Shown here piece by piece: positions 8,875-19,401 of a DNA stretch of 64,000 nt (positions are counted from its first letter, which is position 1; every line of letters starts with the position of its first letter). Under the pieces are notes generated by a model, which saw only the letters and a program-made list of their open reading frames with translations, was not told the origin of the DNA and made no database searches. The DNA lies in NCBI RefSeq assembly GCF_003385845.1, contig NZ_QRDJ01000006.1, positions 868,001 through 932,000 on the forward strand, read 5' to 3'. The stretch is from Kushneria indalinina DSM 14324. Its GTDB lineage: Bacteria > Pseudomonadota > Gammaproteobacteria > Pseudomonadales > Halomonadaceae. Made by a program: the position numbers and the translations under genes.

Positions 8875-9492
8875 TTACAGATCATGCCCCAGCACGACCG
8901 AACGAATGGCCGAAAAGCTGTGCGCTTCAGGGGGATGATCAAGATCGATGCCCAGTGCGTTACTGACTTCGCGCGCAGAGATTACGCCGCGAATACGAAG
9001 GCTGCCGTCTTCCTCATGATCGGTGACCAGTACGTGACGATCACCTGACGCTTTCAGCGTCTGCACCAGATCGCCCACCGTGGCGCGTTCAAGACGCTCA
9101 TGGTCGATGGCATGGAGCTCTTCACGCGGCAGCTGAATCATATCGACCGTGACATCCTCGCGAGCAAGCGCGCCTTCATGCATGGCGCGCGTCACGGCAC
9201 TGCCGCCAAACAGGATGCGGGCACTCACGACGCCGGTAAATTCACCCTTGTCATTAATCACCAAAAGCATGTGAATGCTGTTCTGCTTCATCGTCTGCAG
9301 GGCGTCATCGACGCTACTGCGAGACGATACGGTAAAGGCGCGCACCTGCTGAAAGTCCGTCAGCAGAGCGAGCGCCGGGCTGTCCATGTCCAGTGACGCG
9401 GAGGTCGCATGATGGCCCGGGCGACAGATACTGGTGACGCTGCCCATCTCCTTGAGGGGCAGATGGCTATAAGGGGAGGGGGTATTGTTCAT
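8875..9492 (-). CDS. CBS-domain protein
   Basis: A 205-residue soluble protein with two CBS motifs: one around residues 50-110 (VDDALQTMKQNSIHMLLVINDKG) and one around 130-190 (VGDLVQTLKASGDRHVLVTD). Paired CBS repeats usually bind adenine nucleotides and act as regulatory modules. No fused catalytic domain is present. Start ATG 9492 (MNNTPSPYSHLP) has AGGAGACGCCC upstream. The gene stands alone, with its own terminator downstream; its target is unknown. Confidence 0.85.
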   Translation of the reverse strand: MNNTPSPYSHLPLKEMGSVTSICRPGHHATSASLDMDSPALALLTDFQQVRAFTVSSRSSVDDALQTMKQNSIHMLLVINDKGEFTGVVSARILFGGSAVTRAMHEGALAREDVTVDMIQLPREELHAIDHERLERATVGDLVQTLKASGDRHVLVTDHEEDGSLRIRGVISAREVSNALGIDLDHPPEAHSFSAIRSVVLGHDL

Positions 9493-9566
9493 GGGCGTCT
9501 CCTGTGCATGCCTTGTCAGGCGTTTTTCTCTCGAAAATGAAAAACATGAAACCAGGTGCGGTTCGA

Positions 9567-10067
9567 TTACAGATGAGGTTTCAGATCGCCCCGTACAACA
9601 TCGACAAAGGTAATGAACCGGGTATCGCGATCATCATCATTGCGATCCACCCGACAGCCCAGCTGCATGGTGTTTTTGACCAGCAGTTCATCGAAAATTT
9701 CCAGCGTTACGCCAATGGCCGGCTTATCCCCGGGTGTGATGACACCCTCTTCCAGGGTAAAGGTTTCCAGCAGGGAGGCCCTGACACGCGTCGTACCGCC
9801 TTCTGCGATCACGCGACGCACGAACAGCCAGCCCTCGCAGGCAAGCTCCTCACCGTTGTCCTGACGGCGGCTGAACAGCGTCCGGTAGCATGCCCCCTCG
9901 GATGAGGCCCGCTCTGCCATGCTCTTGTAGGAGGCGGTCATTCGTGTCGCCATGGCGCCGGACTTGGCCAGCTTCTGTACGGCACCCCGATGTTCCAGGT
10001 CCAGTTTTTCCTGTTTGGAGAAACGCTGCCAGTGCCGGTATTCCTCTAAGATTGAAGTCACATCCAT
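9567..10067 (-). CDS. conserved-looking protein of unknown function
   Basis: A 166-residue protein I do not recognise. It starts MDVTSILEEYRHWQRFSKQ, has a basic helical N-terminal half, then an alternating beta-like C-terminal half (EELACEGWLFVRRVIAEGG, GVTLEIFDELLVKNTMQLG). No signal peptide or transmembrane segment is visible. AGGGATGG precedes ATG 10067. Codon use looks like that of its neighbours, and the reading frame is open and free of gaps, so it is probably a real gene. It is divergent from the downstream lipoprotein gene at 10264. Confidence 0.7.
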   Translation of the reverse strand: MDVTSILEEYRHWQRFSKQEKLDLEHRGAVQKLAKSGAMATRMTASYKSMAERASSEGACYRTLFSRRQDNGEELACEGWLFVRRVIAEGGTTRVRASLLETFTLEEGVITPGDKPAIGVTLEIFDELLVKNTMQLGCRVDRNDDDRDTRFITFVDVVRGDLKPHL

Positions 10068-10263
10068 CCCTGTCGTCGCTGCGAATAATAATGTCGAAGG
10101 CTATCTTGCCGATACATGATGCTTCTCGCCAGCCCGTCCCCCAAATATGGTCTGTCACCGCCTCAAAATCGAACGGTGACGCATCCCGTATCGGGCAGAA
10201 CAGACCGCCATCCGTTACAATCAGCGCATCTGACAGGCTGATACCCATGGAAAGTGGAACAAA

Positions 10264-10866
10264 ATGACGATGAAAAGGACATGGATGGGCGTTGCCGCAC
10301 TGACGCTGATGACAGGGTGCGTTTCGGGACAATACATCGTGGATGACAGGGTCTCCGAGAGTCGGGAAATCAACCCCGTCCAGGGGGCGGATGGTGACTA
10401 CCTGGGCTCCTTTGCCGTACGCCGGCCCTACACCGACGTGACCCCCATGCAGCTTGAGCAGTGCCTTGATGCCGGCATCCAGCAGCAGCAGGTGAATCTG
10501 ACGAGCGGGGCACTGCGCGATCCGTTAGGCCAGAGTGGGGGGATGGCCTTTAACGGCATGTCCGGTGATGGTGGCGGCGAGGTGTCGGGCATTACCGGTG
10601 TCACGCATTACGAAGGGCGTGATCTGGCCTACCGTCTGGAGATACAGCGCCTGCCGGAAGCCAACTACTATTATTTTGACCGGCTGGGTGAAGCCAGTGG
10701 CGGGCAGGATAACCAGTTTGCGCCGATTGGTGCCTGGGCAGAAGCCTCGCCCATTCAGGTCACCCAGGGGCTGGAAGTCGTCGCCGACCGGGTGCAGTCC
10801 TGTCTGGAACGTGGCGCGACCAATCAGCCCGGTGAAGACGCCACTGGCTGGCAGCCGCAGTCCTGA
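10264..10866 (+). CDS. predicted lipoprotein of unknown function
   Basis: Begins with a basic-hydrophobic signal MKRTWMGVAALTLMTGC that ends in the lipobox LMTGC, so the mature protein should start at Cys19 or Cys17 depending on the start. The second residue after the Cys is Ser, not Asp, favouring outer-membrane sorting. The remaining 180 residues are soluble, with glycine-rich GEVSGITGVTHYEG and aromatic NYYYFDRL. I know no family for it. GGAAC precedes ATG 10264. A strong hairpin terminator follows at 10893. Confidence 0.75.
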   Translation: MTMKRTWMGVAALTLMTGCVSGQYIVDDRVSESREINPVQGADGDYLGSFAVRRPYTDVTPMQLEQCLDAGIQQQQVNLTSGALRDPLGQSGGMAFNGMSGDGGGEVSGITGVTHYEGRDLAYRLEIQRLPEANYYYFDRLGEASGGQDNQFAPIGAWAEASPIQVTQGLEVVADRVQSCLERGATNQPGEDATGWQPQS

Positions 10867-10892
10867 TAGCGCCGTAAAAAGCGATTGTCAGC

Positions 10893-10923
10893 AAAAGGCC
10901 CCTTCCATGGAAGGGGCCTTTTT
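10893..10923. terminator. bidirectional terminator between lipoprotein and rhomboid genes
   Basis: AAAAGGCCCCTT / AAGGGGCCTTTT with loop CCATGG has A and T tracts on both sides, so it can act for both convergent genes. Confidence 0.9.
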
Positions 10924-10950
10924 GGTATGTCGCGCTGCGGTTGTTAACGT

Positions 10951-11547
10951 CTAGAACGCCACGATCTGCTCCAGAAAGCGAGGGCCCAGCGCCGGCTCCA
11001 TGAGCAGGGCAAAGACGACACCGTAGGCCGCCCCCCACAGATGGGCACTGTGATTAACGTTGTCCCCGCCGCGGCGGCCGGCATAGATCGACCAGCCGGT
11101 ATAGACGATGGCAAAAACGATGGCCGGTACCGGGATCACCAGCACATAGAGGGTGGTCCAGGGGGCGGCCAGAATAAAGGCAAACAGTACGGCCGACACG
11201 GCACCGGACGCGCCGAGGCTGCGATAGTTCGGGTCATTTCGATGCGCCAGATAGCTGGGCACGATGGCCGCCACAATCCCACCCAGATAAAACCCGATAA
11301 ATCCGGCCACGCCGATATAGGAGACAAAAAAGCGCTCGATGGCGCGGCCAAAGAAAAAGAGCGTGAACATGTTGAAAAACAGGTGCCCACCGTTGGCATG
11401 CACAAAGCCATGGGTCACGAACCGGTAGAGCTGACCGCGCGCCACGGCCGGTGGCCAGAACAGCAGTTTCTCGAGCAGTCGATGATTGTTGAAACAGGGC
11501 AGGGAGACCGCGCAGGTCACCGCAATGAGTAAAAGCGTCAGTGTCAT
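10951..11547 (-). CDS. rhomboid-family intramembrane serine protease
   Basis: Polytopic inner-membrane protein of 198 residues with about six hydrophobic segments. The catalytic Ser is in YRSLGASGAVSA (near residue 115) and the catalytic His in NHSAHLWGAAYG (near 165). The loop HGFVHANGGHLFFNMFTL carries the conserved histidine and asparagine of rhomboids. The length suggests a minimal six-helix core without an extra cytoplasmic domain. Substrates are unknown. Start ATG 11547 (MTLTLLLIAVTC). It is convergent with the lipoprotein gene and divergent from eutB. Confidence 0.93.
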   Translation of the reverse strand: MTLTLLLIAVTCAVSLPCFNNHRLLEKLLFWPPAVARGQLYRFVTHGFVHANGGHLFFNMFTLFFFGRAIERFFVSYIGVAGFIGFYLGGIVAAIVPSYLAHRNDPNYRSLGASGAVSAVLFAFILAAPWTTLYVLVIPVPAIVFAIVYTGWSIYAGRRGGDNVNHSAHLWGAAYGVVFALLMEPALGPRFLEQIVAF

Positions 11548-11718
11548 GCCTTTCTCGCGTTGAAGGTGAGATGTGCTCGATCATAACGCAGTGCCTGCAG
11601 CCGTGCCTGTTTCGCCCGCGCCATCCCGGTGGGCAGCCTCTGTCGGTCTCGTTTATGCTGAAAGTCGGCATCACGACAAGGCCAACGATACAAGACAAAC
11701 AATGATTCGGAGGTGCGC

Positions 11719-13110
11719 ATGAGCGGCTATTACCATGACGTCGGCAGTAAACGCTATCGCTTCGAGAGCCTTAAAACGCTGATGGCCTGCGCCACGCCCG
11801 AACGCTCCGGCGATCAGCTGGCAGGTATCGCGGCCCCGGACAGCGAAACACGCGCCGCGGCGCAGCTGGCGCTGGCGGAAGTGCCCCTGAGCCGCTTTCT
11901 CGAAGAGATGCTGGTGCCCTATGAAGACGACGAGATCACGCGTCTGATAATCGATGGCCATGACCCAGCGGCCTTTGCTCGCGTGGCTCACCTGAGCGTG
12001 GGTGAGTTCCGCAATTATCTGCTCTCCCATGAGGTCGACAGCGAGGTGCTGGCGGCCCTGTCGCCCGGTCTGACCCCTGAAATGGTCGCCGCCGTTGCCA
12101 AGATCATGCGCCTGCAGGATCTGGTGCTGGTGGGGCGCAAGTGCCGCGTGGTGACTGCCTTTCGTAATACGATCGGTCTTGAAGGGCGGCTGTCGACCCG
12201 GCTGCAGCCCAACCATCCCACGGATCACCCCACCGGCATTGCGGCCAGCATTCTCGATGGACTGTTGTACGGCAACGGGGATGCGGTGATCGGGATCAAC
12301 CCGGCCACCGACAATACCGGTGCTGTGGTAACGCTTTTGAAAATGCTTGATGACATCATCCATCACTACGAGATCCCCGCCCAGAGCTGTGTGCTCACGC
12401 ACGTCACCACGGCTATCGAGGCCATCAAGCGCGGCGCGCCCACCGATCTGGTCTTTCAATCCATTGCCGGCACTCAGGGGGCCAATCAGGGCTTTGGCAT
12501 CGACCTGGCGCTGTTGCAGGAAGGTCAGGACGCCGCGCTGTCGCTGGGTCGCGGCACGGTCGGCAACAACGTCATGTATTTCGAAACGGGTCAGGGCAGC
12601 GCGCTGTCGGCCGGCGCGCATCATGACGTTGATCAGCAAACGCTCGAGGCGCGGGCCTACGCCGTGGCGCGTCGTTTCAATCCGCTGCTGGTCAACACGG
12701 TGGTGGGCTTCATCGGCCCGGAGTACCTGTTTAACGGCAAGCAGATCATGCGCGCGGGTCTGGAGGATCATTTGTGCGGCAAGCTTTTGGGGGTGCCGAT
12801 GGGCTGCGATGTCTGTTACACCAACCATGCCGAGGCCGACCAAGACGATATGGACGTTTTGCTCACGCTGCTGGGGGCGGCCGGCTGCAACTATGTCATG
12901 GGCATTCCCGGCTCGGATGACATCATGCTCAACTACCAGACCACCTCCTTTCACGATGCGCTTTACGTGCGCGAGGTGCTGGGCCTGCGCGCGGCCCCCG
13001 AGTTTGAAACCTGGCTTGAGACCATGGCAATCACCGACCGTCATGGTCGAATCATCGTGGATCAGAGCCTGCCGGCTCCCTTTGCTCATGCCCTGACGCG
13101 GGCGCACTAA
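11719..13110 (+). CDS. eutB: ethanolamine ammonia-lyase, large subunit
   Basis: Catalytic TIM-barrel subunit of the AdoCbl-dependent enzyme that splits ethanolamine into acetaldehyde and ammonia. The sequence aligns over its whole length (about 463 aa) with EutB, including LQPNHPTDHPTGIAASILDG, GINPATDN and QGANQGFGIDL. GGAGG at 11709-11713 sits five bases before ATG 11719, so I prefer that start to GTG 11713. It is followed 13 bases later by eutC. No eutA reactivase, ethanolamine permease or microcompartment shell gene is nearby; both operons next to it make the cofactor. Confidence 0.97.
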   Translation: MSGYYHDVGSKRYRFESLKTLMACATPERSGDQLAGIAAPDSETRAAAQLALAEVPLSRFLEEMLVPYEDDEITRLIIDGHDPAAFARVAHLSVGEFRNYLLSHEVDSEVLAALSPGLTPEMVAAVAKIMRLQDLVLVGRKCRVVTAFRNTIGLEGRLSTRLQPNHPTDHPTGIAASILDGLLYGNGDAVIGINPATDNTGAVVTLLKMLDDIIHHYEIPAQSCVLTHVTTAIEAIKRGAPTDLVFQSIAGTQGANQGFGIDLALLQEGQDAALSLGRGTVGNNVMYFETGQGSALSAGAHHDVDQQTLEARAYAVARRFNPLLVNTVVGFIGPEYLFNGKQIMRAGLEDHLCGKLLGVPMGCDVCYTNHAEADQDDMDVLLTLLGAAGCNYVMGIPGSDDIMLNYQTTSFHDALYVREVLGLRAAPEFETWLETMAITDRHGRIIVDQSLPAPFAHALTRAH

Positions 13111-13123
13111 CCGGAGAGATGCC

Positions 13124-13972
13124 ATGACAGACCGCTCACCAGACCCGATGAAAACAGACGCAACGAGTGTGGTAACCACCAATCCGTGGCGGCAGCTCAG
13201 CGAGTACACCGATGCCCGAATCGGGCTGGGCCGCGCCGGCGGCAGTCTGCCTACCGCGCCGCATCTGGCCTTTCAGCTGGCCCACGCTCAGGCCCGTGAT
13301 GCTGTGCACCTTCCATTGGATACCGAGCAGATGATGGAGGCGCTCGAGTCGCGCTTTGAAAGCGTTGTGCGCCTTCACAGCCGGGCCGGGGACCGCGGCG
13401 AGTATCTGCGCCGGCCTGATCTCGGGCGCCAGCTTAATGAGAGAAGTCTCGAGCAGCTGGAATCAATGAACGTCGAGCAGTGCGATGTGTCGATTGCGGT
13501 TGTCGATGGTCTGTCGGCGCGTGCGATTCATGAGCACGCCGCCACGCTGCTGGATCATTTGGTGCCTGAGTTTGAAGCGCGCGGCTGGTCCGTGGGGCCG
13601 GTATCGCTGGTCGAGCAGGGTCGCGTGGCCATCGGTGATCCGGTGGGTGAGGCGCTGGGCGCGCGCATGGGACTGGTGCTGATCGGGGAACGCCCGGGGC
13701 TCAGCTCGCCGGACAGTCTGGGCGTCTACTTTACCTGGGGGCCGACCCCGGGCCGGTGCGACAGCGAGCGCAACTGTATTTCCAACGTTCGCCCGCGGGG
13801 ACAATCGTTTGACGCCGCTGCAAAGCTGATCCTGTATCTGCTCGATGAGGCCAGCCGCCGCGAAGTCTCCGGCGTCGAGTTGAAGGATGACTCCGAGGTG
13901 GATTCCGAGCTCGGCGACGGCAGTCAGGGCAACTTCCTGCTGCCAAAGGATCAGGCGTCTACCCCGGAGTAA
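13124..13972 (+). CDS. eutC: ethanolamine ammonia-lyase, small subunit
   Basis: Cobalamin-binding partner of EutB. Family phrases are visible: [14 protein letters not shown] near residue 25, [14 protein letters not shown] near 50, [17 protein letters not shown] and [20 protein letters not shown] in the C-terminal half. Length (282 aa) is close to the usual 285-300. Start ATG 13124 has CCGGAGAG upstream. Its last 14 bases overlap the 3' end of cobQ, which comes from the opposite strand. Confidence 0.97.
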   Translation: MTDRSPDPMKTDATSVVTTNPWRQLSEYTDARIGLGRAGGSLPTAPHLAFQLAHAQARDAVHLPLDTEQMMEALESRFESVVRLHSRAGDRGEYLRRPDLGRQLNERSLEQLESMNVEQCDVSIAVVDGLSARAIHEHAATLLDHLVPEFEARGWSVGPVSLVEQGRVAIGDPVGEALGARMGLVLIGERPGLSSPDSLGVYFTWGPTPGRCDSERNCISNVRPRGQSFDAAAKLILYLLDEASRREVSGVELKDDSEVDSELGDGSQGNFLLPKDQASTPE

Positions 13973-15488
13973 CCGGATCTAGCGGTGCCGGCACATCATC
14001 CGCCAGCGGCCAGCGCGACCAGTCGATGGCCGCCTCGACGTGATCGGCCAGCCGGTCGATCTCGGCCATGCGATGGGCGTCGTAATCAAAGGGCACCGGC
14101 GCCGCAAGCCCGGCCCATTCCAGCAGCACGTTCAGGGTGGCCGGGTGGTCGAACACCCCATGCAGATAGGTGCCCAGAATCCGCCCATCCTCGGAAATTG
14201 CCCCGTCCAGCCGGCCGTCATCGAGGGCAAATACGCCGCGGGCCAGCCCTTCACCCAGACTTTCTCCCACGTGGATCTCATACCCCGTGACGGGTGCGCG
14301 CGTCTCTCCCTGCCGACCTTCCAGCAGGCAGTGCCCCGTGACCCGGCGCAGCTGTTTGATGGCCTTGAGCGTGGTAGAAAGATCCAGCCAGCCTAGCCCC
14401 GCGCTATTACCGGCGGGGCCTTCGACACCCTGCGGATCATCGATGTGCTTGCCCAGCATCTGATAGCCGCCGCAGATCCCGATTACCTTGCCGCCGTAGC
14501 GCAGGTGGCGGGCCAGCGCCTCTGACCAGCCCTGCTGGCGCAGCCAGTCCAGATCGGCGCGTACGTGCTTGCTGCCGGGCAGGATGATCAGATCCGCCGC
14601 ACCCAGCTCATCGGGGTGGCGAACAAAGCGTACGTTGACCTGGGGATGCAGGCGCAGGGCGTCAAAGTCGGTGTGGTTGCTCAGGCGCGGCAGCAGGATG
14701 ACCGCAACGTTGAGGCCGTCCGCCGCACCGGTACTGTCACCGGCCCGGGACAGGCCGTCTTCTGCTTCCAGGTGAAGGTCCTCGAGCCAGGGCACCACGG
14801 CCAGTACCGGTTTGCCGGTGCGCGCTTCGAGCCATTCAAGGCCGGGTTTGAGCAGATTGATGTCGCCACGGAAGCGATTGATGACCAGTCCCACGACCCG
14901 CTCGCGCTCCGAGGCGCGGATGATATCCAGCGTCCCCACCAGGTGGGCAAAAACGCCGCCTCGATCGATATCGGCCACCAGAATGACCGGGCAGTCCACG
15001 GCCTCGGCAAAGCCCATGTTGGCCAGGTCATGCTCACGCAGGTTGATCTCGGCGGCACTGCCGGCGCCTTCGACCACGACCCGGTCGTAGCCTCGACAGA
15101 GCCGGTCGTGGGCGGCCACCACCTGTTTCAGCAATTGGGGCTTGTAGGCGTAGTACTCGGCGGCCTTCATGTGGCCGATGGCATGGCCCGCGACGATCAC
15201 CTGAGAGCCCTGGTCGCAGGTAGGCTTTAACAGCACCGGGTTGAAGTCGACATGGGCATCCACCTCGGCGGCCATGGCCTGAACGGCCTGGGCACGGCCG
15301 ATTTCGCCGCCCTCCACGGTGACGGCGCTGTTGAGCGCCATGTTCTGCGGCTTGAAGGGGGCAACCCGGCGCCCGCGGCGCGTCAATATCCGACAGATGG
15401 CGGTGACCAGTGCGCTCTTGCCGGCATCCGAGGTGGTGCCCTGGACCATCAGGGTGCGGGACGCCCGGAAACGATCTGTCTGACTCAT
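13959..15488 (-). CDS. cobQ: cobyric acid synthase (CobQ)
   Basis: Glutamine-dependent amidotransferase that amidates side chains b, d, e and g of adenosylcobyrinic acid a,c-diamide. The N-terminal synthetase domain begins [20 protein letters not shown] (P-loop variant) and has [14 protein letters not shown]. The C-terminal class-I-like GATase domain has the nucleophile Cys in [10 protein letters not shown] (near residue 330) and His in [10 protein letters not shown]. Length 509 aa is normal. Start ATG 15488 overlaps the cobN stop by four bases; last gene of the riboswitch-headed operon. It overlaps the eutC 3' end by 14 bases with no terminator between. Confidence 0.97.
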   Translation of the reverse strand: MSQTDRFRASRTLMVQGTTSDAGKSALVTAICRILTRRGRRVAPFKPQNMALNSAVTVEGGEIGRAQAVQAMAAEVDAHVDFNPVLLKPTCDQGSQVIVAGHAIGHMKAAEYYAYKPQLLKQVVAAHDRLCRGYDRVVVEGAGSAAEINLREHDLANMGFAEAVDCPVILVADIDRGGVFAHLVGTLDIIRASERERVVGLVINRFRGDINLLKPGLEWLEARTGKPVLAVVPWLEDLHLEAEDGLSRAGDSTGAADGLNVAVILLPRLSNHTDFDALRLHPQVNVRFVRHPDELGAADLIILPGSKHVRADLDWLRQQGWSEALARHLRYGGKVIGICGGYQMLGKHIDDPQGVEGPAGNSAGLGWLDLSTTLKAIKQLRRVTGHCLLEGRQGETRAPVTGYEIHVGESLGEGLARGVFALDDGRLDGAISEDGRILGTYLHGVFDHPATLNVLLEWAGLAAPVPFDYDAHRMAEIDRLADHVEAAIDWSRWPLADDVPAPLDPVTPG

Positions 15489-18400
15489 GACGCGCGCTCC
15501 TCCTGTTCGTCGATGCCCAGCAGCAGATCACGCAGTCGCGTCTGGTAATCTGCCGGAGACTGCCACAGACCGCGGGCGATGGCGTCCATCAGCGTTTCGC
15601 CCATCTCCTTGAGCGCCTGCGGATTGTGATCGTTCAAAAAGCGCTGATTGTCGGCATCCAGCACCAGCGCATCGGTAATCTGCTCGTACTGATAGTCACT
15701 GACCAGTGCCGTGGTGGCGTCCCAGGCAAACAGATAATCCACGCTGGCTGCCATCTCGAAGGCGCCCTTGTAGCCATGGCGCTGCATGGCGCTGATCCAC
15801 TTCGGGTTGGTGACGCGAGAGCGCATGACCCGGTTGAGTTCTTCCTTGAGCGTGCGCATGCGCGGGCTGGCCGGGTTGGCGTGGTCGCCGAAATAGAGTG
15901 CCGGCGTGGCACCCTGCTGGCGGGCGGCGGCGCTCATGCCGCCCTGAAACTGGCTGTAGTCGCCGGAATCGAGCAGGTCATGCTCGCGGTTGTCCTGGTT
16001 CTGGACGATGCCTTCCAGCGTCGAGAGCCGTTTCTGGAAGGCCTCCATGGCGGGTTCCCCTTCGACGCCCTTGCCGTAGGCGTAGCCGCCCCAGTTGACA
16101 TAGGCGCGGGCCAGATCGGCTTCCTCCTGCCAGTGGCCGTTGTCCAGCAGCTTCTGCACGCCGGCGCCGAACGTGCCCGGGCGGGCGCCGAAGATGCGAA
16201 AGCCGGCCTGGCGCCGCGCCGTGGTCTCATCGATACCTTCAGCCAGCAGTGCGTCGCACCGGGCCTCGACGTTGGCGGCGATGGTGTTGCCGTTGCCCGG
16301 CTCGTTGAGATCGACGAGTTTTTGAACCGCGCTGTCATAAAGCGCGATTAGCCCCGGAAAGGCGTCGCGGAAAAACCCCGATACCCGCAGAGTGACATCC
16401 ACCCGCGGGCGCCCGAGCAAAAACCCGGGAATGATTTCAAAATCGATCACCCGCTGCGAGCCTGACGCCCAGATTGGGCGCACGCCCATCAGCGCGAAGG
16501 CCTGGGCGATGTCATCGCCGCCGGTGCGCATGGTGGCCGTGCCCCACACCGAAAGCCCCAGGCTGGTCGGGTAATCGCCGTGCTCCTGCAGGTGGCGCAT
16601 GATCAGCGCATCAGCGGATTTCTGCCCCAGCGTCCAGGCGGTTTTTGTCGGCATGGCGCGGCTGTCGACGCTATAGAAGTTGCGTCCGGTGGGCAGCGTG
16701 TCAAGCCGGCCACGACTGGGCGCGCCGCTGGCGCCCGGCGGCACAAATTTCCCGGCAAGGCCATCCATCAGCGCCGAGAGTTCGTTGTCCACGCTCTGAT
16801 GCAGCAGCGGCAGCAGGGTCTCGCGCATGAAGTCGATCACGGCACGCGTCTGCGGCCAGTCATGCGCCGGGAGTGGCGGGGCATCACAAGACAGGACGTG
16901 CTGCTCGATCAGCTGTGCCCCGAAAATCTCCAGGCGTTCCCGGGTATGGGCCGAGCTGCGCCAGGTACTGGCCTCAATATCCAGCAGCGCCGCGGGCCAT
17001 GGCCCCTGCCAGGGCCAGGCCTCAAGCGAGAGCGGGTCAAAATTTTCGTGCACTGTGAGAAGGCCCAGATCCATGGCCATCGCCTGCAGAAGGCTGCGCT
17101 CATGGGGCTGACTGCCGCGCGACAGGCGCACCAGCGCCATCAGCGTATCGCGCAGCGAGTCGTGTTCCGGCAGCTCGCCCAGCACGTGCAGCCCGTCACG
17201 AATCTGGGCCTCCTTGATGTCGCACAGATAGTTGTCCAGCGCGTCCAGCAGGGTCTGATCGTCTTTCAGCGCATCATCGATTGATGGCCGGTCGCCACTG
17301 CTGGCCGAAGGCGACAGGCTGAGCTCTTCGAGCACATGGGTGTTGCGCACCCGCTCGATGATCGCCTCGCGCAGAAACTGCTCGCGGCGCTGATCGAGCC
17401 CAAGGGCTTGGTAATACTCATCGGTGAGCCGCTCAAGTTCAGCCAGATCGTCATGGATGCCGGCCCGTGTCATGGGCGGCATCAGATGATCGATGATCAC
17501 CGCCTGGGCGCGTCGCTTGGCCTGGGCGCCTTCACCGGGGTCGTTGACGATAAACGGATAGAGATGCGGCATGGGGCCAAGCACAATATCCGGCCAGCAG
17601 GTATCTGACAGCGCCGTACCCTTGCCGGGCAGCCATTCAAGGTTGCCGTGCTTGCCGACGTGTACAAAGGCGTCCACGCCATAGACGTGGCGCAGCCAGA
17701 AGTAGAACGCCAGATAGCCGTGGGTCGGCGGCAGATCCGGATCGTGATAAGCCGCATTCTGGTCGATATCAAAGCCGCGCGCCGGCTGCACGCCCACGAA
17801 GGTTTCCCCGAGGCGCATGCCGGACACCATCAACCGCCCCTGACGATACAGCGGGTCATCCGTCGGTTTACCCCAGCGATCAAGCACGGCCTGACGGCAG
17901 CTCTGCGGTAACTGCGCGAAATGCTGCTCGTAGGTGGCCAGTAAAAGACTCTGCGCTGCGGGTCGGCTGTCTACATGGGCTGCATCGTTGGTCACGGTTT
18001 GTGTGAGCCATTCGATCAGCGCCGTCGGGTCATGGGGCAGGGCATCCGTGACCGGGTAGCCCGTCTCGCGCAGGCGGTGCAGGATGTTGAGCGTCGAGGC
18101 TGGCGTATCAAGCCCCACGCCGTTGCCGATACGGGCATCGCTGGAAGGGTAATTGGCCAGCACCAGCGCTACGCGCTTGTTCCGGTTGGGTTTTTCGGCA
18201 AGGCTCACCCAGCGCCGCGCCAGTTCGGTGACAAAGCGGGCGCGCTCCTCATGAAGGGCGTGAATCACGATATCGTGCTGACAGCGCGTGGAGTGATAGT
18301 GCGCCGACTTGAAGGCAATCGGGCGGGTGATGATGCGCCCGTCCAGCTCCGGAAGTGCTACCTGCATGGCGATATCGCGCGGGCGCAGGCCCATGGGCTG

Positions 18401-19366
18401 GGTCTGCCAGTCTTCGATCGTGGTGCCCACCATGATCAGCTGCAGGATGGGAATGTGGCGTGTCCAGGGGTGCTGATAGCCGCCCTGCGTGGCGTCAGCG
18501 CTCGCGGCCAGGGCAAAGCCGGTGGTGTTGAGCATGATGGTGGCATGACTCTGCTCGATCAGCTCATCGAGTGTGTCCAGACACGGGCGCTCCTTGAGCG
18601 AGGCCACCGCCACTGGCAACACGTTGAAGCCGCCCGCTTCCAGAATACTGATGAGCCGATCAAAGACGCTGGTATTGCCCTGCTGCAGATGGCTTCGGTA
18701 AAACACCAGCGCGGCCACCGGTTGCTCCGGCTGCCAGCGCGCCTGCCAATGGGCCAGCGTGACCTGTGACGGCGGGGCATCACTTTCCTGCGGCGGGGCG
18801 TGCAGGACCACCCGCGGCAAGGGGCGCGGCGCCTGCCAGGCCCGGGGTCGATCGAGATAGCGATCATCGAGCCAGTCGAGCATGGCGCGGGTGTTGTCGG
18901 CACCGCCTTCGCGCAGATAGCGCCACACCCGATGCGCCTCCTGATAGCTCACCGTGCCGGCGCCCAGCAGGCTCTCATCCTCGACATCCTCGCCGGGCAC
19001 CACGATCAGCGTGCGTTGATGACGCTGTGCCCACTCTTTTAACTGCTCCAGGCCATAGCGCCAGTAGGAGGCGCCGCCCAGCAGGGAGAGCACCACCACG
19101 CGAGCCCCTTCTGGGGCCTCATCACTGCGCTGATCCAGCACCCGGTCGCGATAAAGATCAAAGGCGGCCGGCTTGAGCAGGTTCATCCAGTTGGCCAGCC
19201 GAATGCTGGTGGCGCGTTCGGCGTCATCGGCTTCGATCACGGTGGCCAGCAGGGCCAGGGCGCTGTCGGCAGCCGACAGGATTACCAGCTCGGCGGGCGA
19301 CTGACCAAGATCGACAATGCCGTTGTCATCGCTGAACCCGCCGGGCTGGGCGGCGAAAAGGTGCAT
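15485..19366 (-). CDS. cobN: cobaltochelatase large subunit CobN
   Basis: Large subunit (1293 aa) of the ATP-dependent chelatase that inserts cobalt into hydrogenobyrinic acid a,c-diamide in the aerobic B12 pathway. The BchH/CobN signature [15 protein letters not shown] is near residue 575, and the domain is full length without frameshift. ATG 19366 gives [11 protein letters not shown]. Its neighbours cobW upstream and cobQ downstream are typical of CobN operons. Instead of separate CobS and CobT subunits, the operon supplies a single ChlI-ChlD-type fusion (22960-24945), the arrangement also found in pseudomonads. Late cobalt insertion implies the oxygen-dependent route. Confidence 0.97.
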   Translation of the reverse strand: MHLFAAQPGGFSDDNGIVDLGQSPAELVILSAADSALALLATVIEADDAERATSIRLANWMNLLKPAAFDLYRDRVLDQRSDEAPEGARVVVLSLLGGASYWRYGLEQLKEWAQRHQRTLIVVPGEDVEDESLLGAGTVSYQEAHRVWRYLREGGADNTRAMLDWLDDRYLDRPRAWQAPRPLPRVVLHAPPQESDAPPSQVTLAHWQARWQPEQPVAALVFYRSHLQQGNTSVFDRLISILEAGGFNVLPVAVASLKERPCLDTLDELIEQSHATIMLNTTGFALAASADATQGGYQHPWTRHIPILQLIMVGTTIEDWQTQPMGLRPRDIAMQVALPELDGRIITRPIAFKSAHYHSTRCQHDIVIHALHEERARFVTELARRWVSLAEKPNRNKRVALVLANYPSSDARIGNGVGLDTPASTLNILHRLRETGYPVTDALPHDPTALIEWLTQTVTNDAAHVDSRPAAQSLLLATYEQHFAQLPQSCRQAVLDRWGKPTDDPLYRQGRLMVSGMRLGETFVGVQPARGFDIDQNAAYHDPDLPPTHGYLAFYFWLRHVYGVDAFVHVGKHGNLEWLPGKGTALSDTCWPDIVLGPMPHLYPFIVNDPGEGAQAKRRAQAVIIDHLMPPMTRAGIHDDLAELERLTDEYYQALGLDQRREQFLREAIIERVRNTHVLEELSLSPSASSGDRPSIDDALKDDQTLLDALDNYLCDIKEAQIRDGLHVLGELPEHDSLRDTLMALVRLSRGSQPHERSLLQAMAMDLGLLTVHENFDPLSLEAWPWQGPWPAALLDIEASTWRSSAHTRERLEIFGAQLIEQHVLSCDAPPLPAHDWPQTRAVIDFMRETLLPLLHQSVDNELSALMDGLAGKFVPPGASGAPSRGRLDTLPTGRNFYSVDSRAMPTKTAWTLGQKSADALIMRHLQEHGDYPTSLGLSVWGTATMRTGGDDIAQAFALMGVRPIWASGSQRVIDFEIIPGFLLGRPRVDVTLRVSGFFRDAFPGLIALYDSAVQKLVDLNEPGNGNTIAANVEARCDALLAEGIDETTARRQAGFRIFGARPGTFGAGVQKLLDNGHWQEEADLARAYVNWGGYAYGKGVEGEPAMEAFQKRLSTLEGIVQNQDNREHDLLDSGDYSQFQGGMSAAARQQGATPALYFGDHANPASPRMRTLKEELNRVMRSRVTNPKWISAMQRHGYKGAFEMAASVDYLFAWDATTALVSDYQYEQITDALVLDADNQRFLNDHNPQALKEMGETLMDAIARGLWQSPADYQTRLRDLLLGIDEQEERAS

Positions 19367-19401
19367 GCGTCACACTCCGTGGCAGGACTGGGGTTGTGCA
19401 C

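Noticed and set aside
11671-13209. 512-residue frame antisense to eutB
   Set aside because: It lies wholly on the opposite strand of eutB, has no family similarity and follows from the GC-biased codon use of eutB.
14565-15230. 221-residue plus-strand frame inside cobQ
   Set aside because: Shadow of cobQ with Gln/His/Val bias typical of antisense frames.
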